Origin: CAUZJF01 sp965248605
Lineage (GTDB): Bacteria > Chloroflexota > Dehalococcoidia > Lucifugimonadales > CAUZJF01
Assembly: GCA_965248605.1 (NCBI GenBank)
Contig: CBDFJV010000007.1
Coordinates: forward strand, 3,038,001-3,102,000
Reading direction: 5' to 3'
Length of the DNA: 64,000 nt
Shown one piece after another: positions 8,144 through 15,646 of this stretch (its first letter is position 1; each line of letters opens with the position of its first letter). Under the pieces are notes generated by a model that saw only the letters and a program-made list of their open reading frames with translations, was not told where the DNA came from and did no database searches. A program made the translations under genes and the position numbers.

Positions 8144-8286
8144 TGTTCTTACCTCCTTTGTGGCCGCCGCTTGTGGTGCAAGCACCGCGCCGTCTCGATA
8201 GTTACTGTGTTGATACGTTAGACGCGGATTGCTGGTTTTCGGTTCTTATCTCGCCAGCCGGGGTATTTAGCCGCATATTATACGAC

Positions 8287-8315
8287 TTGACACGCGGCGT
8301 ATCAAACTCTATACT
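8287..8315 (+). promoter_or_regulatory. Sigma-70 promoter of hspR-grpE-dnaK
   Basis: Consensus TTGACA, 17-bp spacer, TATACT, about 125 bases before the hspR start. No clear HAIR-type CTTGAGT/ACTCAAG operator was seen near it. Confidence 0.7.
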
Positions 8316-8440
8316 GTCGTGCGACCAAGACTTGGCGGACCGGAATTCGGCGAGATGAGAAAGAAACCGGACCAGCCGCGTACCAGTTCACGTTCTCCAT
8401 TGTCCAATATAACGGGCGAGGGTTTTTGGGGTTAGGTGAA

Positions 8441-8872
8441 ATGTTGGAAGACTCTCGGAAGAGCTTGAGGCGGACCCGGCGGATTACTGTCGACTCCGTT
8501 GTTACGTCGGCTGTCGGCTCCACGCCGGGGCAGATGGAAGGCGTCTATATCATCAGCGTCGCGGCACGGATACTCGAGATGCATCCACAGACGCTTCGCA
8601 AGTACGAACGGGCCGGCCTGGTCAATCCGTCGCGGACGGTCGGGATGCTGAGGTTGTATTCCGAAGAGGACATCGCCCGGCTACGGCTGATCAAGCATCT
8701 AGTCGGGGACCTGGGACTCAATCTTGCGGGCGTACAGCTGACTCTGGACCTCTTCAATCACTTGTTGAAGACCAAGGGCCGTTTGAGCACCGTCGAACCC
8801 GTGCAGCTCAAGGGGTTTCTCGAGCAAGCACTGGACGAGATGTTCGAGTTGATCCACGCACACGCCAAGTAG
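8441..8872 (+). CDS. hspR: HspR-type MerR-family heat-shock repressor
   Basis: 143 residues from ATG 8441 (TTG 8426 and ATG 8534 are in frame). The MerR winged-helix begins near residue 33: YIISVAARILEMHPQTLRKYERAGLVNPSRT, then LRLYSEEDIARLRLIKHLVGDLGLNLAGVQLTLDL. The HPQTLRKYE turn is diagnostic of HspR, which in Actinobacteria binds HAIR operators with DnaK as co-repressor. The extra 30 residues before the HTH are basic. It heads the grpE-dnaK operon, 57 bases before grpE, which supports the assignment. Its target site here is not evident. Confidence 0.82.
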   Translation: MLEDSRKSLRRTRRITVDSVVTSAVGSTPGQMEGVYIISVAARILEMHPQTLRKYERAGLVNPSRTVGMLRLYSEEDIARLRLIKHLVGDLGLNLAGVQLTLDLFNHLLKTKGRLSTVEPVQLKGFLEQALDEMFELIHAHAK

Positions 8873-8929
8873 CAGCAACATCGCCTGAGGCGTGGCATTC
8901 TGACGGCGATTCTCCGAGGAGCGAGCCAC

Positions 8930-9514
8930 ATGACGGTACAAGACCAACCCTCCGAAGACGACGGGAACCTCGAAGAGGTCGGGCGGCAAGCCGACGACGC
9001 GGAGCTGCACAAGGAGGTGCTCGAAGAGGCGCTTCGAGAGAAGGAGCAGTTCCGGACGATGGCGCAGCGGTCCCAGGCCGATCTGGAGAACTACAAGAGG
9101 CGTTCGGCCGAGGAGATTGCCGAGGTCAGGCGCAACGCCACGTCTCAATTGCTGCTCAAGACCCTGTTGGTGGTCGACGACCTCGAACGAGCGATGTCGC
9201 ATATCCCGGACGACGCGGTTGCCCCGGGCTGGCTTGAAGGTCTTCAGCTCGTGATGCGAAGCGTCGAGACGCTCTTTGAGTCCGAGGGAGTCAACAAGAT
9301 CGAGGCGGCCGGCCAGCCGTTCGATCCGAGAGAGGCAGAAGCGGTCCACTATCAGGAAACGACCGAACCTGAAGAAGGGCACGTCATATCAGTGGTCCGG
9401 GAAGGTTACAAGCATCGCGATAAGATCCTGCGGGCTGCGCAGGTGATCGTGGCCAAGGCGCCGGAGCGTCAATCAGAATCTGAACCAATCGAGGAGGAGT
9501 CGCAGAATGCCTAA
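8930..9514 (+). CDS. grpE: Nucleotide exchange factor GrpE
   Basis: 194 residues, normal for the family. An acidic N-terminus, a long coiled coil (EVLEEALREKEQFRTMAQRSQADLENYKRRSAEE) and a C-terminal beta domain with GVNKIEAAGQPFDPREAEAV and VREGYKHRDKILRAAQVIVAK, matching the canonical GY...LRPA.V end of GrpE. It releases ADP from DnaK. The ATG follows CGAGGAGC; the end overlaps dnaK by 8 bases. Confidence 0.93.
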   Translation: MTVQDQPSEDDGNLEEVGRQADDAELHKEVLEEALREKEQFRTMAQRSQADLENYKRRSAEEIAEVRRNATSQLLLKTLLVVDDLERAMSHIPDDAVAPGWLEGLQLVMRSVETLFESEGVNKIEAAGQPFDPREAEAVHYQETTEPEEGHVISVVREGYKHRDKILRAAQVIVAKAPERQSESEPIEEESQNA

Positions 9515-11426
9515 GGTACTGGGAATCGATCTGGGAACCACCAACTCCTGTATGGCCGTGATCGAGGCCGGCGAGCCACGGGTGCTCGAGAACGCTGAAG
9601 GCGGCCGCACAACAGCATCCGTCGTGGCGACTAACCCGAAGAATGGCGAGCGTTACGTGGGACTTACGGCCAAGCGCCAGGCCGTGACGAACCCGGACAA
9701 CACCATATACTCCGTCAAGCGGCTGATGGGCAGGCGCTTCGACGAAGACACCGTGAAGCGCGACATAGAGATGATGCCGTTCAAAGTAGTCGGGCACTCC
9801 AACGGCGACGCCTATGTGGAGATGACCGGCAAGCAACACGCGCCACCAGAGGTGTCGGCAATGATCCTGCAGAAGCTCAAGCAGGACGCCGAAGCCAAGC
9901 TGGGAGAGAAGATCACCCAGGCGGTGATCACTGTGCCCGCCTACTTCAACGACAGCCAGCGTAACGCGACCAAGGACGCCGGGCGTATCGCGGGTCTCGA
10001 AGTCCTGCGGATCATCAACGAGCCGACCGCGGCATCGTTGGCGTACGGCCTGGAAAAAAAGGCCGAGGAGACCATCGCCGTCTATGACCTTGGCGGAGGC
10101 ACGTTCGACATAACGGTCCTCCAGCTAGGCGAAGGGGTCTTCGAAGTCAAAGCCACAAATGGGAACACCCACCTGGGCGGAGACGACTTCGACCAGCGGA
10201 TCGTCGACTGGATCAGCGACGAGTTCAAGAAGGAGCAAGGGATAGACCTGAAGGAAGACAGGATGGCGTTGCAGCGGCTCCGAGAGGCAGCCGAGCGCGG
10301 CAAGATCGAGCTCTCGACGACGATTCAGACAGAGATCAACCTGCCCTTCATTACCGCGGACGCCTCCGGCCCTAAGCACCTGGTGATGACCCTCACCCGG
10401 TCGAAGATGGAGCAGCTGGTCGGAGACCTGGTGCAGGATACCGTCGAGCCGTGCAAACAGGCGATGAAGGACGCCGGAGTCACCGCTGACGATATCAACG
10501 AGATCATCCTCGTAGGCGGCATGACGCGAATGCCCGCTGTTCAGAAGGTGGTCGTGGACCTGTTCGGCAAGGAGCCCCACCAGGGCGTGAACCCCGACGA
10601 AGTAGTCGCCGTTGGCGCGGCCATCCAGGCCGGAGTATTGCAGGGCGACGTGCAGGACCTGTTGCTCCTCGACGTTACGCCGCTGACTTTAGGGATCGAG
10701 ACGCTCGGTGGCGTGACGACGGCGCTCATCCCCCGAAACACCACGATACCGACGTCGAAGACAGAAGTGTTCACCACCGCCGCCGACGGTCAGACCAGCG
10801 TCGAAGTCCACGTTCTCCAGGGCGAGCGTCCGACGGCAGTCGATAACAAGACGATCGGCCGCTTCATGCTGGACGGAATTCTCCCTGCGGCACGCGGCAC
10901 GCCTCAGATCGAGGTAACTTTCGATATCAACGCAGACGGCATCCTCGAGGTATCGGCGAAGGACAAGGGCACGGGTAAAGAGCAGCGGATTACCATAACG
11001 GCCAGCTCTGGCCTGTCCGAAGACGAGATCGACCAGATGGTCAAAGATGCAGAGACCCATGCCGAGGAAGACCAACACAAGCTTGAGGAGGTAGAGATCC
11101 GCAACAGCGCCGACAACGCCGCCTTCGCGGCTGAGAAGCTGCTGAAGGACAACGAGGACAAGGTCCCGGACGATCTGAAGCAAGAGATCGAGGGCAAGGT
11201 TGAAGCAGTGCGGACGGCGCTAAACGGCGCGGATATAGAGGCGATCAAGACGGCAATGGAAGAGCTCCAGGCCGCTATCCAGAAGGTGGGCGAGATCGTC
11301 TACAGCCAGACGCCCGGCGGTGACGGCGCCGGCGACAGCGCCGGAGGCGAGGAGCCTCCCGCCGAAGGTGCTGATGAGGAGTCTAAGGAAGAGGGTACGG
11401 TCGAAGGCGAGTATCGGGAAGTGTAG
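9507..11426 (+). CDS. dnaK: Chaperone DnaK (Hsp70)
   Basis: 639 residues. Nucleotide-binding domain with GIDLGTTNSC, DLGGGTFDITVL, and ILVGGMTRMPAVQ; linker DVTPLTLGIETLGG; beta-sandwich substrate domain and a helical lid ending in an acidic tail. The start codon overlaps the grpE stop and follows GAGGAGG inside grpE, so translation is probably coupled. No dnaJ is downstream; a distant J-domain membrane protein is at 23506. Confidence 0.97.
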   Translation: MPKVLGIDLGTTNSCMAVIEAGEPRVLENAEGGRTTASVVATNPKNGERYVGLTAKRQAVTNPDNTIYSVKRLMGRRFDEDTVKRDIEMMPFKVVGHSNGDAYVEMTGKQHAPPEVSAMILQKLKQDAEAKLGEKITQAVITVPAYFNDSQRNATKDAGRIAGLEVLRIINEPTAASLAYGLEKKAEETIAVYDLGGGTFDITVLQLGEGVFEVKATNGNTHLGGDDFDQRIVDWISDEFKKEQGIDLKEDRMALQRLREAAERGKIELSTTIQTEINLPFITADASGPKHLVMTLTRSKMEQLVGDLVQDTVEPCKQAMKDAGVTADDINEIILVGGMTRMPAVQKVVVDLFGKEPHQGVNPDEVVAVGAAIQAGVLQGDVQDLLLLDVTPLTLGIETLGGVTTALIPRNTTIPTSKTEVFTTAADGQTSVEVHVLQGERPTAVDNKTIGRFMLDGILPAARGTPQIEVTFDINADGILEVSAKDKGTGKEQRITITASSGLSEDEIDQMVKDAETHAEEDQHKLEEVEIRNSADNAAFAAEKLLKDNEDKVPDDLKQEIEGKVEAVRTALNGADIEAIKTAMEELQAAIQKVGEIVYSQTPGGDGAGDSAGGEEPPAEGADEESKEEGTVEGEYREV

Positions 11427-11428
11427 GA

Positions 11429-11475
11429 GGGGTACGGGGTTTGGGGGTTGGGGTCTGGGGTCTGGGGTCTGGGGT
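11429..11475 (+). repeat. G-rich GGGGTCT microrepeat after dnaK
   Basis: Runs of 4-5 G separated by 2-4 bases (GGGGTACGGGG, then three GGGGTCT units) lie between the dnaK stop and its terminator. This is a strong G-quadruplex-forming pattern in the transcript, comparable to 7853-7890. Confidence 0.65.
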
Positions 11476-11520
11476 GCCGCCGACTGCCGTTGAACTCGAA
11501 GCCGAACTGAGACCAGTGAA

Positions 11521-11552
11521 CAGGGCCGCTCAACGGGGCGGCCCTGTTTTTT
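11521..11552 (+). terminator. Intrinsic terminator of the dnaK operon
   Basis: CAGGGCCGC stem (11521-11529) pairs with GCGGCCCTG (11538-11546), followed by six T. Confidence 0.85.
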
Positions 11553-11553
11553 G

Positions 11554-11794
11554 TCAGGCTCGTGAACCAGGGACTAGGCCGCGCTGTATTCGGAGGAATC
11601 TAGCGATCTGATCGTGCCCAGCTTCTGCCGCACGCTGTTCCGGCGTGCCGACCGCGTCGGTCGATCTTGGGTCAGCCCCGTGGGCCAGGAGCTCCTGCAC
11701 GACCGGCCATGTCCTGGAACCGCTCGACGAGGACGGCGAAGCCTTCAACTTCGCCTGCTTTGGCTCGGGCCAGAGCGTCCCGTAGCCTACCCAT
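11554..11794 (-). pseudogene. Remnant of an ECF sigma factor gene with C-terminal ankyrin repeat
   Basis: From the ATG at 11792-11794 the first about 30 codons read as the start of a sigma factor (RDALARAKAGEVEGF then LVERFQDMA, like the RFQDMAVGYAYS motif of many ECF proteins). The frame then breaks near 11708, and the next frame encodes an ankyrin-like end (VVQELLAHGADPRSTDAVG, AAEAGHDQIARFLR). The rest of sigma region 2 and all of region 4 are missing, so a large internal deletion is inferred. It suggests that sigma factors with appended sensor domains are a recurrent type in this genome. Confidence 0.5.
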
Positions 11795-12212
11795 CGCGCC
11801 TCCATAGGATTATTCGCCCACATTAGAATCCAGGTTTCGGACAAAAGGTTGCAGCGTCCAAGAATATTGGTCCGAGATCGGCCGGACCCAGGCTCGGTCC
11901 ACGTTCGGTAACGGTAAAAAAATAGAACTGCCCGAGGGCTTTCTTTGGTACGGGCGCATTGCAATGCGCCCGCATCCCGGCGTGATCGCGACGTCGGCAG
12001 ACACGCAGGTCTGCCCCTACGTCGGAAGCAATCGGCGTGGACGATTCTGAGCGTTGCGGAAGAATCTGGCGACGCTGCGTTGGCACGAAGGACAGGGCTG
12101 AGGCCTGGGCACCGCCGCGGGTTCTTCGTCGCCCGATGCCGCATCGGGACTCCTCACAACGACAGTCGTGCCATCTCTGTTCCCATCGGTTATCGAGCCG
12201 GCTCGTTGTTCC
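11795..12212. repeat. Gene-free stretch with short palindromic repeats
   Basis: No convincing gene. Contains the perfect palindrome GGGCGCATTGCAATGCGCCC (about 11953-11972), a GGCAGACACGCAGGTCTGCCCCTAC repeat also seen in variant form near 33311-33340, and a GATTCT...AGAATC inverted repeat near 12042-12068. Confidence 0.5.
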
Positions 12213-13004
12213 CTACCAGATGCTCCAGCCGCCGTCCACGACGAGGTTGTGGCCCGTGATCCAGGCGCCCGCGGACGACGCCAGCAGGGCCACCGCTCCC
12301 TTCAGGTCGTCGGGACTGCCGGGGCGTGGTAGAGGGATGGCGTCCAGCGCGCGCTCTGCGATTAGCCGGTGGGTATCCGGCTTCGGGATCTGTCCTGGGC
12401 TGATGCAATTGGCGGTGATGCCGTACTCTCCGAGCTCGCCGGCCAGGTGTCGCGTCATATTGATTATGCCGCCCTTGGCGGTCTGGTAGGCGGCGGCGCC
12501 CCGCTTGAAGCCCGTGCCCTCGTAGAAGCGCTTGTCGCTCGTATTAAAGCCGTGGATGGAGCCGATGGTAATGATCGCGCCAGACCGCTGCGGGATCATC
12601 ACCCGGGCGGCAGCCTGGGCGCAGAGGTAGGTGCCCGTGACGTTTAGCTGAATGGTGCTCGTGAACTCGTCGACGTCGCCATCAGGGACGTAAGTTGGAG
12701 GCTTAGCGCTGCCACCGGCGTTGCAGACCATGACGTCGAGGCGACCGTGGCTTGCCACGACCTCGTCGACCAGCCCGTTCACCTCGTCCTCAACTGTGAC
12801 GTCGCATCCGTGGCCGGTGCAGTCGATTCCGGCCGCTCGCAACTCTGCCGCGACCTCGTCGCACAGCTCGCGACGCCGGCTGGCGATGGCAACCGACGCG
12901 CCCAGCTCTCCCAGTGAAGTGGCCATCGCTCGCCCCAGGTGAGTGCCGCCGCCGGTGACGATGGCGACGCGGCCGTGGAGATCGAAGAGGTCCGGGGTGT
13001 TCAT
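12213..13004 (-). CDS. Short-chain dehydrogenase/reductase (classical SDR)
   Basis: 263 residues. Rossmann loop VTGGGTHLGRAMA near residue 17, CDVTVEDEV, CNAGGS, catalytic serine region IITIGSIHGF, YQTAK (Y and K of the YxxxK pair), CISPGQIPKPDT, and the C-terminal NLVVDGGWSIW. These are the standard features of an NAD(P)-dependent alcohol/ketone oxidoreductase of the FabG/gluconate-5-dehydrogenase-like type. The substrate is not apparent. It stands alone. Confidence 0.85.
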   Translation of the reverse strand: MNTPDLFDLHGRVAIVTGGGTHLGRAMATSLGELGASVAIASRRRELCDEVAAELRAAGIDCTGHGCDVTVEDEVNGLVDEVVASHGRLDVMVCNAGGSAKPPTYVPDGDVDEFTSTIQLNVTGTYLCAQAAARVMIPQRSGAIITIGSIHGFNTSDKRFYEGTGFKRGAAAYQTAKGGIINMTRHLAGELGEYGITANCISPGQIPKPDTHRLIAERALDAIPLPRPGSPDDLKGAVALLASSAGAWITGHNLVVDGGWSIW

Positions 13005-13152
13005 CGAGGGCTCACAATATCAAGATTGGAGACGGCAAGGCGTGGGAGCTCGGAGTCCCTTCTGAGTCCACCGCCGGTGGCGGAGGTAGAAGCGCCTGCC
13101 TCTACCTCATGACGGCGTGGAACAGCGGGTTGCGCTGTCGACTCGGTTGTGT

Positions 13153-13167
13153 GGGGCCGACGGCCCC
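13153..13167. terminator. GC hairpin downstream of glutaredoxin-like gene
   Basis: GGGGCC-GAC-GGCCCC inverted repeat 12 bases after the stop (minus strand). No T-run is present, so terminator function is uncertain. Confidence 0.3.
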
Positions 13168-13178
13168 GTTCAGAAGGT

Positions 13179-13397
13179 TCAGCCGATACCGCCGAAGCCG
13201 ACGGTTACGAGCTCCCCCTCGACGGTCACCGGCGTGATGCGCTCGCCGCCCGTGAGCTTTTCGACCTTGGACCAGGCTTCGGGATGTAGTGCTAGGTTGA
13301 CCTCTTCGTAGACTGCGCCGGCCGTGTCTAACTCCGCTTTGAGGGCGTCTGAATACTCGCAGTCAGGATGTGTGTAAACGACCGTCGCTTCTGTCAT
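13179..13397 (-). CDS. Glutaredoxin-like thioredoxin-fold protein
   Basis: 72 residues from ATG 13395-13397. YTHPDCEYSDALKAEL places a CxxS at the glutaredoxin active site (one cysteine), followed by YEEVNLALHPEAWSKVEKLTGGERITPVTVEGELVTVGFGGIG, where TPVTV gives the cis-proline. Consistent with a small monothiol redox protein. It lies 32 bases downstream of tRNA-Ala on the same strand; an apparent longer ORF to 13547 only reads through the tRNA. Confidence 0.72.
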   Translation of the reverse strand: MTEATVVYTHPDCEYSDALKAELDTAGAVYEEVNLALHPEAWSKVEKLTGGERITPVTVEGELVTVGFGGIG

Positions 13398-13429
13398 GAA
13401 CGCCTTCGGGGTGAGTAGTGACGAGTAGC

Positions 13430-13505
13430 TGGTGGAGATAGGGGGACTCGAACCCCCAACCTCGGCATTGCGAACGCCGCGCTCTCCCAGTTGAGCTATA
13501 TCCCC
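13430..13505 (-). tRNA. tRNA-Ala (CGC anticodon)
   Basis: Minus strand folds into a full cloverleaf: acceptor GGGGATA/TATCTCC, D arm GCTCAACTGGGAGAGC, anticodon stem CGGCG/TGCCG with loop TTCGCAA (anticodon CGC), T arm GGGGG-TTCGAGT-CCCCC, discriminator A. CCA is encoded at 13430-13432. Confidence 0.93.
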
Positions 13506-13697
13506 CACGCCAGCCTGATTATAGCTGTGAGTGAAACTGAGTGTCAAAGCGTCGGACCGAGTTGCGACCTTATGTTACAATGGCCCGAACTCCGAGATCG
13601 TGTTGGGATGTTCCGCTTTAAGCGTTGGAGATTCGGTCGACTACGCGTGCGGCGCTTGGCAAGTCCGAGGAGAAATTGAGTTCATCGGGAGCACCGC

Positions 13698-14021
13698 ATG
13701 AATATCTACGTTGGGAAGATCGCCTATGAGGCGACAGACGAAGACCTGCGACAGGCCTTCGAGGCACACGGCGAGGTAGGGTCGGCGACAATCATTATGG
13801 ACCGCTACTCGGGCCGGTCGCGTGGTTTCGGCTTCGTCGAGATGCCGAGCAGCGACGAGGCCAACGCGGCCATCGAGGCGCTGAACGGTTCCGAGCTTAG
13901 AGGCCGCCCCATAGTCGTCAATGAGTCGCGGCCCCGAGAGCCGCGTGGTGGCGGCGGCGGTGGCGGTGGAGGAGACCGAGGATACGGCGGTGGTGGTGGT
14001 GGCGGAGGCCCCCGCTACTAA
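13698..14021 (+). CDS. Glycine-rich RRM RNA-binding protein
   Basis: 107 residues. One RRM domain with RNP2 NIYVGKI at the N-terminus and RNP1 RSRGFGFVEM near residue 44, then ELRGRPIVVNESRPREP, and a low-complexity tail of glycine runs with R/Y. This matches the cyanobacterial/eubacterial cold-inducible Rbp type that binds single-stranded RNA. It lies just upstream of the rpsF-ssb-rpsR operon but separated by about 170 bases. Confidence 0.9.
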   Translation: MNIYVGKIAYEATDEDLRQAFEAHGEVGSATIIMDRYSGRSRGFGFVEMPSSDEANAAIEALNGSELRGRPIVVNESRPREPRGGGGGGGGGDRGYGGGGGGGGPRY

Positions 14022-14121
14022 ACGCTCTGCCAGCATCGGTCTCACGTACCTATATTCGTCTATTCGTCTGACGGCCGCTACGGCGTCCACTTTGCCGGAG
14101 CGCGCTGCTTTTCCGTCCGCG

Positions 14122-14151
14122 TTGTGACGCGTTCCAACTGCATGCTATAAT
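14122..14151 (+). promoter_or_regulatory. Promoter of rpsF-ssb-rpsR
   Basis: TTGTGA, 18-bp spacer ending in TGC (extended -10), TATAAT; about 40 bases before the rpsF start. Confidence 0.65.
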
Positions 14152-14189
14152 CCCTGCCGCGCCCCGAAAGTAGCGCCGAGGAGTCGTGT

Positions 14190-14513
14190 TTGGTAGCCGA
14201 AAAGCTAAGAGAATATGAAATGGTGGTCGTGCTCAGTCCGGAGGCAACGGAAGAGGAGATCGCTGCCACTACAGAACGCCTAGAGGCGCTAGTCACTGAA
14301 CAAGGTGGCAGCATCGCGGAGCGCGACGTCTGGGGCCTTCGTCCCCTCGCTTTTCCCGTGAAGAAGTTCAATGAAGGTAACTACCTCCTGATTCGGTTCT
14401 CCCTGGACGGCAGCGCGTTGGCCGGTCTCAACGGAAGCTTAAGTGCGTCACAGGACATCATTCGTTTCCTGGTGAGCTCGGCACATAAGCCCCCTGAGAA
14501 GACCGAAGATTGA
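14190..14513 (+). CDS. rpsF: 30S ribosomal protein bS6
   Basis: 107 residues from a TTG start at 14190, 6 bases after GAGGAG. Core REYEMVVVLSPEATEEEIAATTERLEALV, GGSIAERDVWGLRPLAFPVKKFNEGNYLLIRF is typical of bS6, with a short acidic end. Followed by ssb and rpsR, the usual bacterial order. Confidence 0.95.
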   Translation: MVAEKLREYEMVVVLSPEATEEEIAATTERLEALVTEQGGSIAERDVWGLRPLAFPVKKFNEGNYLLIRFSLDGSALAGLNGSLSASQDIIRFLVSSAHKPPEKTED

Positions 14514-14531
14514 TGAGGGGTCAGTAACGCC

Positions 14532-14939
14532 ATGTCGATGAACAAGATGCTGGTGATCGGCAACGTAGGCAATGACCCTGAGATGAGGTACACGCCCAAC
14601 GGCGACCCTGTAACGTCTTTCAACGTGGCAACTAACTGGCGCCACACGACTTCTGAGGGCGAGCAGCGAGAAGAAACGGAGTGGTTTCGGATAAACACTT
14701 GGGGCCGGCTCGCTGAGACATGCAACCAGTACGTCACAAAGGGGATGAGGGTTTACGTCGAAGGAAGATTGAAGAGTAGCCCGTGGACTACCCAGGACGG
14801 ACAACTACGGGCTGGCAATGAGATCCGTGCAAGCGACGTTCGGTTCCTAGACCGTCCTCAGGCTGCAGGTACAGCTGCAGGTACAGAAGAGGGAGGAGAG
14901 CCGGCTTCCGCAGGCGATGTGGAGGACCTTCCGTGGTAA
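14532..14939 (+). CDS. ssb: Single-stranded DNA-binding protein
   Basis: 135 residues. OB fold with MNKMLVIGNVGNDPEMRYTPNGDPVTSFNVATNWRH, WFRINTWGRLAETCNQYVTKGMRVYVEGRLKS, and the conserved acidic tip ending EDLPW in place of DDIPF. Placed between rpsF and rpsR, as in most bacteria. Confidence 0.95.
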   Translation: MSMNKMLVIGNVGNDPEMRYTPNGDPVTSFNVATNWRHTTSEGEQREETEWFRINTWGRLAETCNQYVTKGMRVYVEGRLKSSPWTTQDGQLRAGNEIRASDVRFLDRPQAAGTAAGTEEGGEPASAGDVEDLPW

Positions 14940-14969
14940 GTCTTTCGCTACCGAGAATCGAGGTTTAGA

Positions 14970-15569
14970 GTGACGTCAGGTCCGAGACGTGGTGCTGGAC
15001 CCCCAAGAGGTGGCCCGAGGCGTGGCAGGCCCCGCTATTACGCCCGGCGGAAGGTATGTGGTTTCTGTGTAAACCACGTAACGTATATCGACTACAAGGA
15101 CACCGCTACCCTCAAGCGGTACCTGTCCGACCAGTTCAAGATCGAATCGAGGCGCAAGACCGGCACCTGCTCGAAACACCAACGAGGGCTCGCCGGCGCC
15201 GTCAAGCGCGCCAGACATCTTGCGATGCTGCCCTACAGCCGGACGCACCGACTGCCAGGTGGCGACCGGTTCGAGCAATCCTCGCGGCGCCCGCCTCCGC
15301 CTCCGCCTCCACCTCCGGCTGCTCCTGCTCCGGACGAGACCGCTGCGGATTCGGCGCCTTCGGCCGAGGCGCCGGACGCTAAGGCTGCGCCTGCTGAAGC
15401 TCAGGCGGCCGAGGCGCCACCTACCGAAGCCTCAGCTCCTGAGACACCTCCGGCGGAAGCCACGAGTGCCGAGGCGCCTTCCGACGAAGCTCTGGCCCCC
15501 GAAGCCGATTCGGCGGAAGCATCAGAGGCTGAAGCGGCTCCCGCCGCCGCTGAGACCAAAGGGGAGTAG
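14970..15569 (+). CDS. rpsR: 30S ribosomal protein bS18 with long Pro/Ala/Glu tail
   Basis: 199 residues from a GTG start, against about 75-95 in most bacteria. Residues 1-90 are ordinary S18: an Arg/Gly/Pro-rich N-terminus, KVCGFC (zinc-type CxxC), YIDYKDTATLKRYLSDQFKI, RRKTGTCSKHQRGLAGAVKRARHLAMLPY. From about 107 on comes a run of nine prolines, and then about 80 residues of Ala/Glu/Pro repeats of the form AEAP / PPAEA. The tail is uninterrupted and in frame to the stop. It would be disordered and acidic; its role is unknown. Last gene of the rpsF operon. Confidence 0.92.
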   Translation: MTSGPRRGAGPPRGGPRRGRPRYYARRKVCGFCVNHVTYIDYKDTATLKRYLSDQFKIESRRKTGTCSKHQRGLAGAVKRARHLAMLPYSRTHRLPGGDRFEQSSRRPPPPPPPPPAAPAPDETAADSAPSAEAPDAKAAPAEAQAAEAPPTEASAPETPPAEATSAEAPSDEALAPEADSAEASEAEAAPAAAETKGE

Positions 15570-15646
15570 CACACCCCTCTCTGACCGGTCGGGCCGGTGG
15601 CATTGCCTACCTCGCGAAATCGGCGTTAGCCCGCTAGCGCGCGGGC

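Noticed and set aside
13179..13547. 122-codon frame that would join a longer N-terminus to the glutaredoxin-like protein
   Set aside because: The extra part is a translation of the tRNA-Ala gene.
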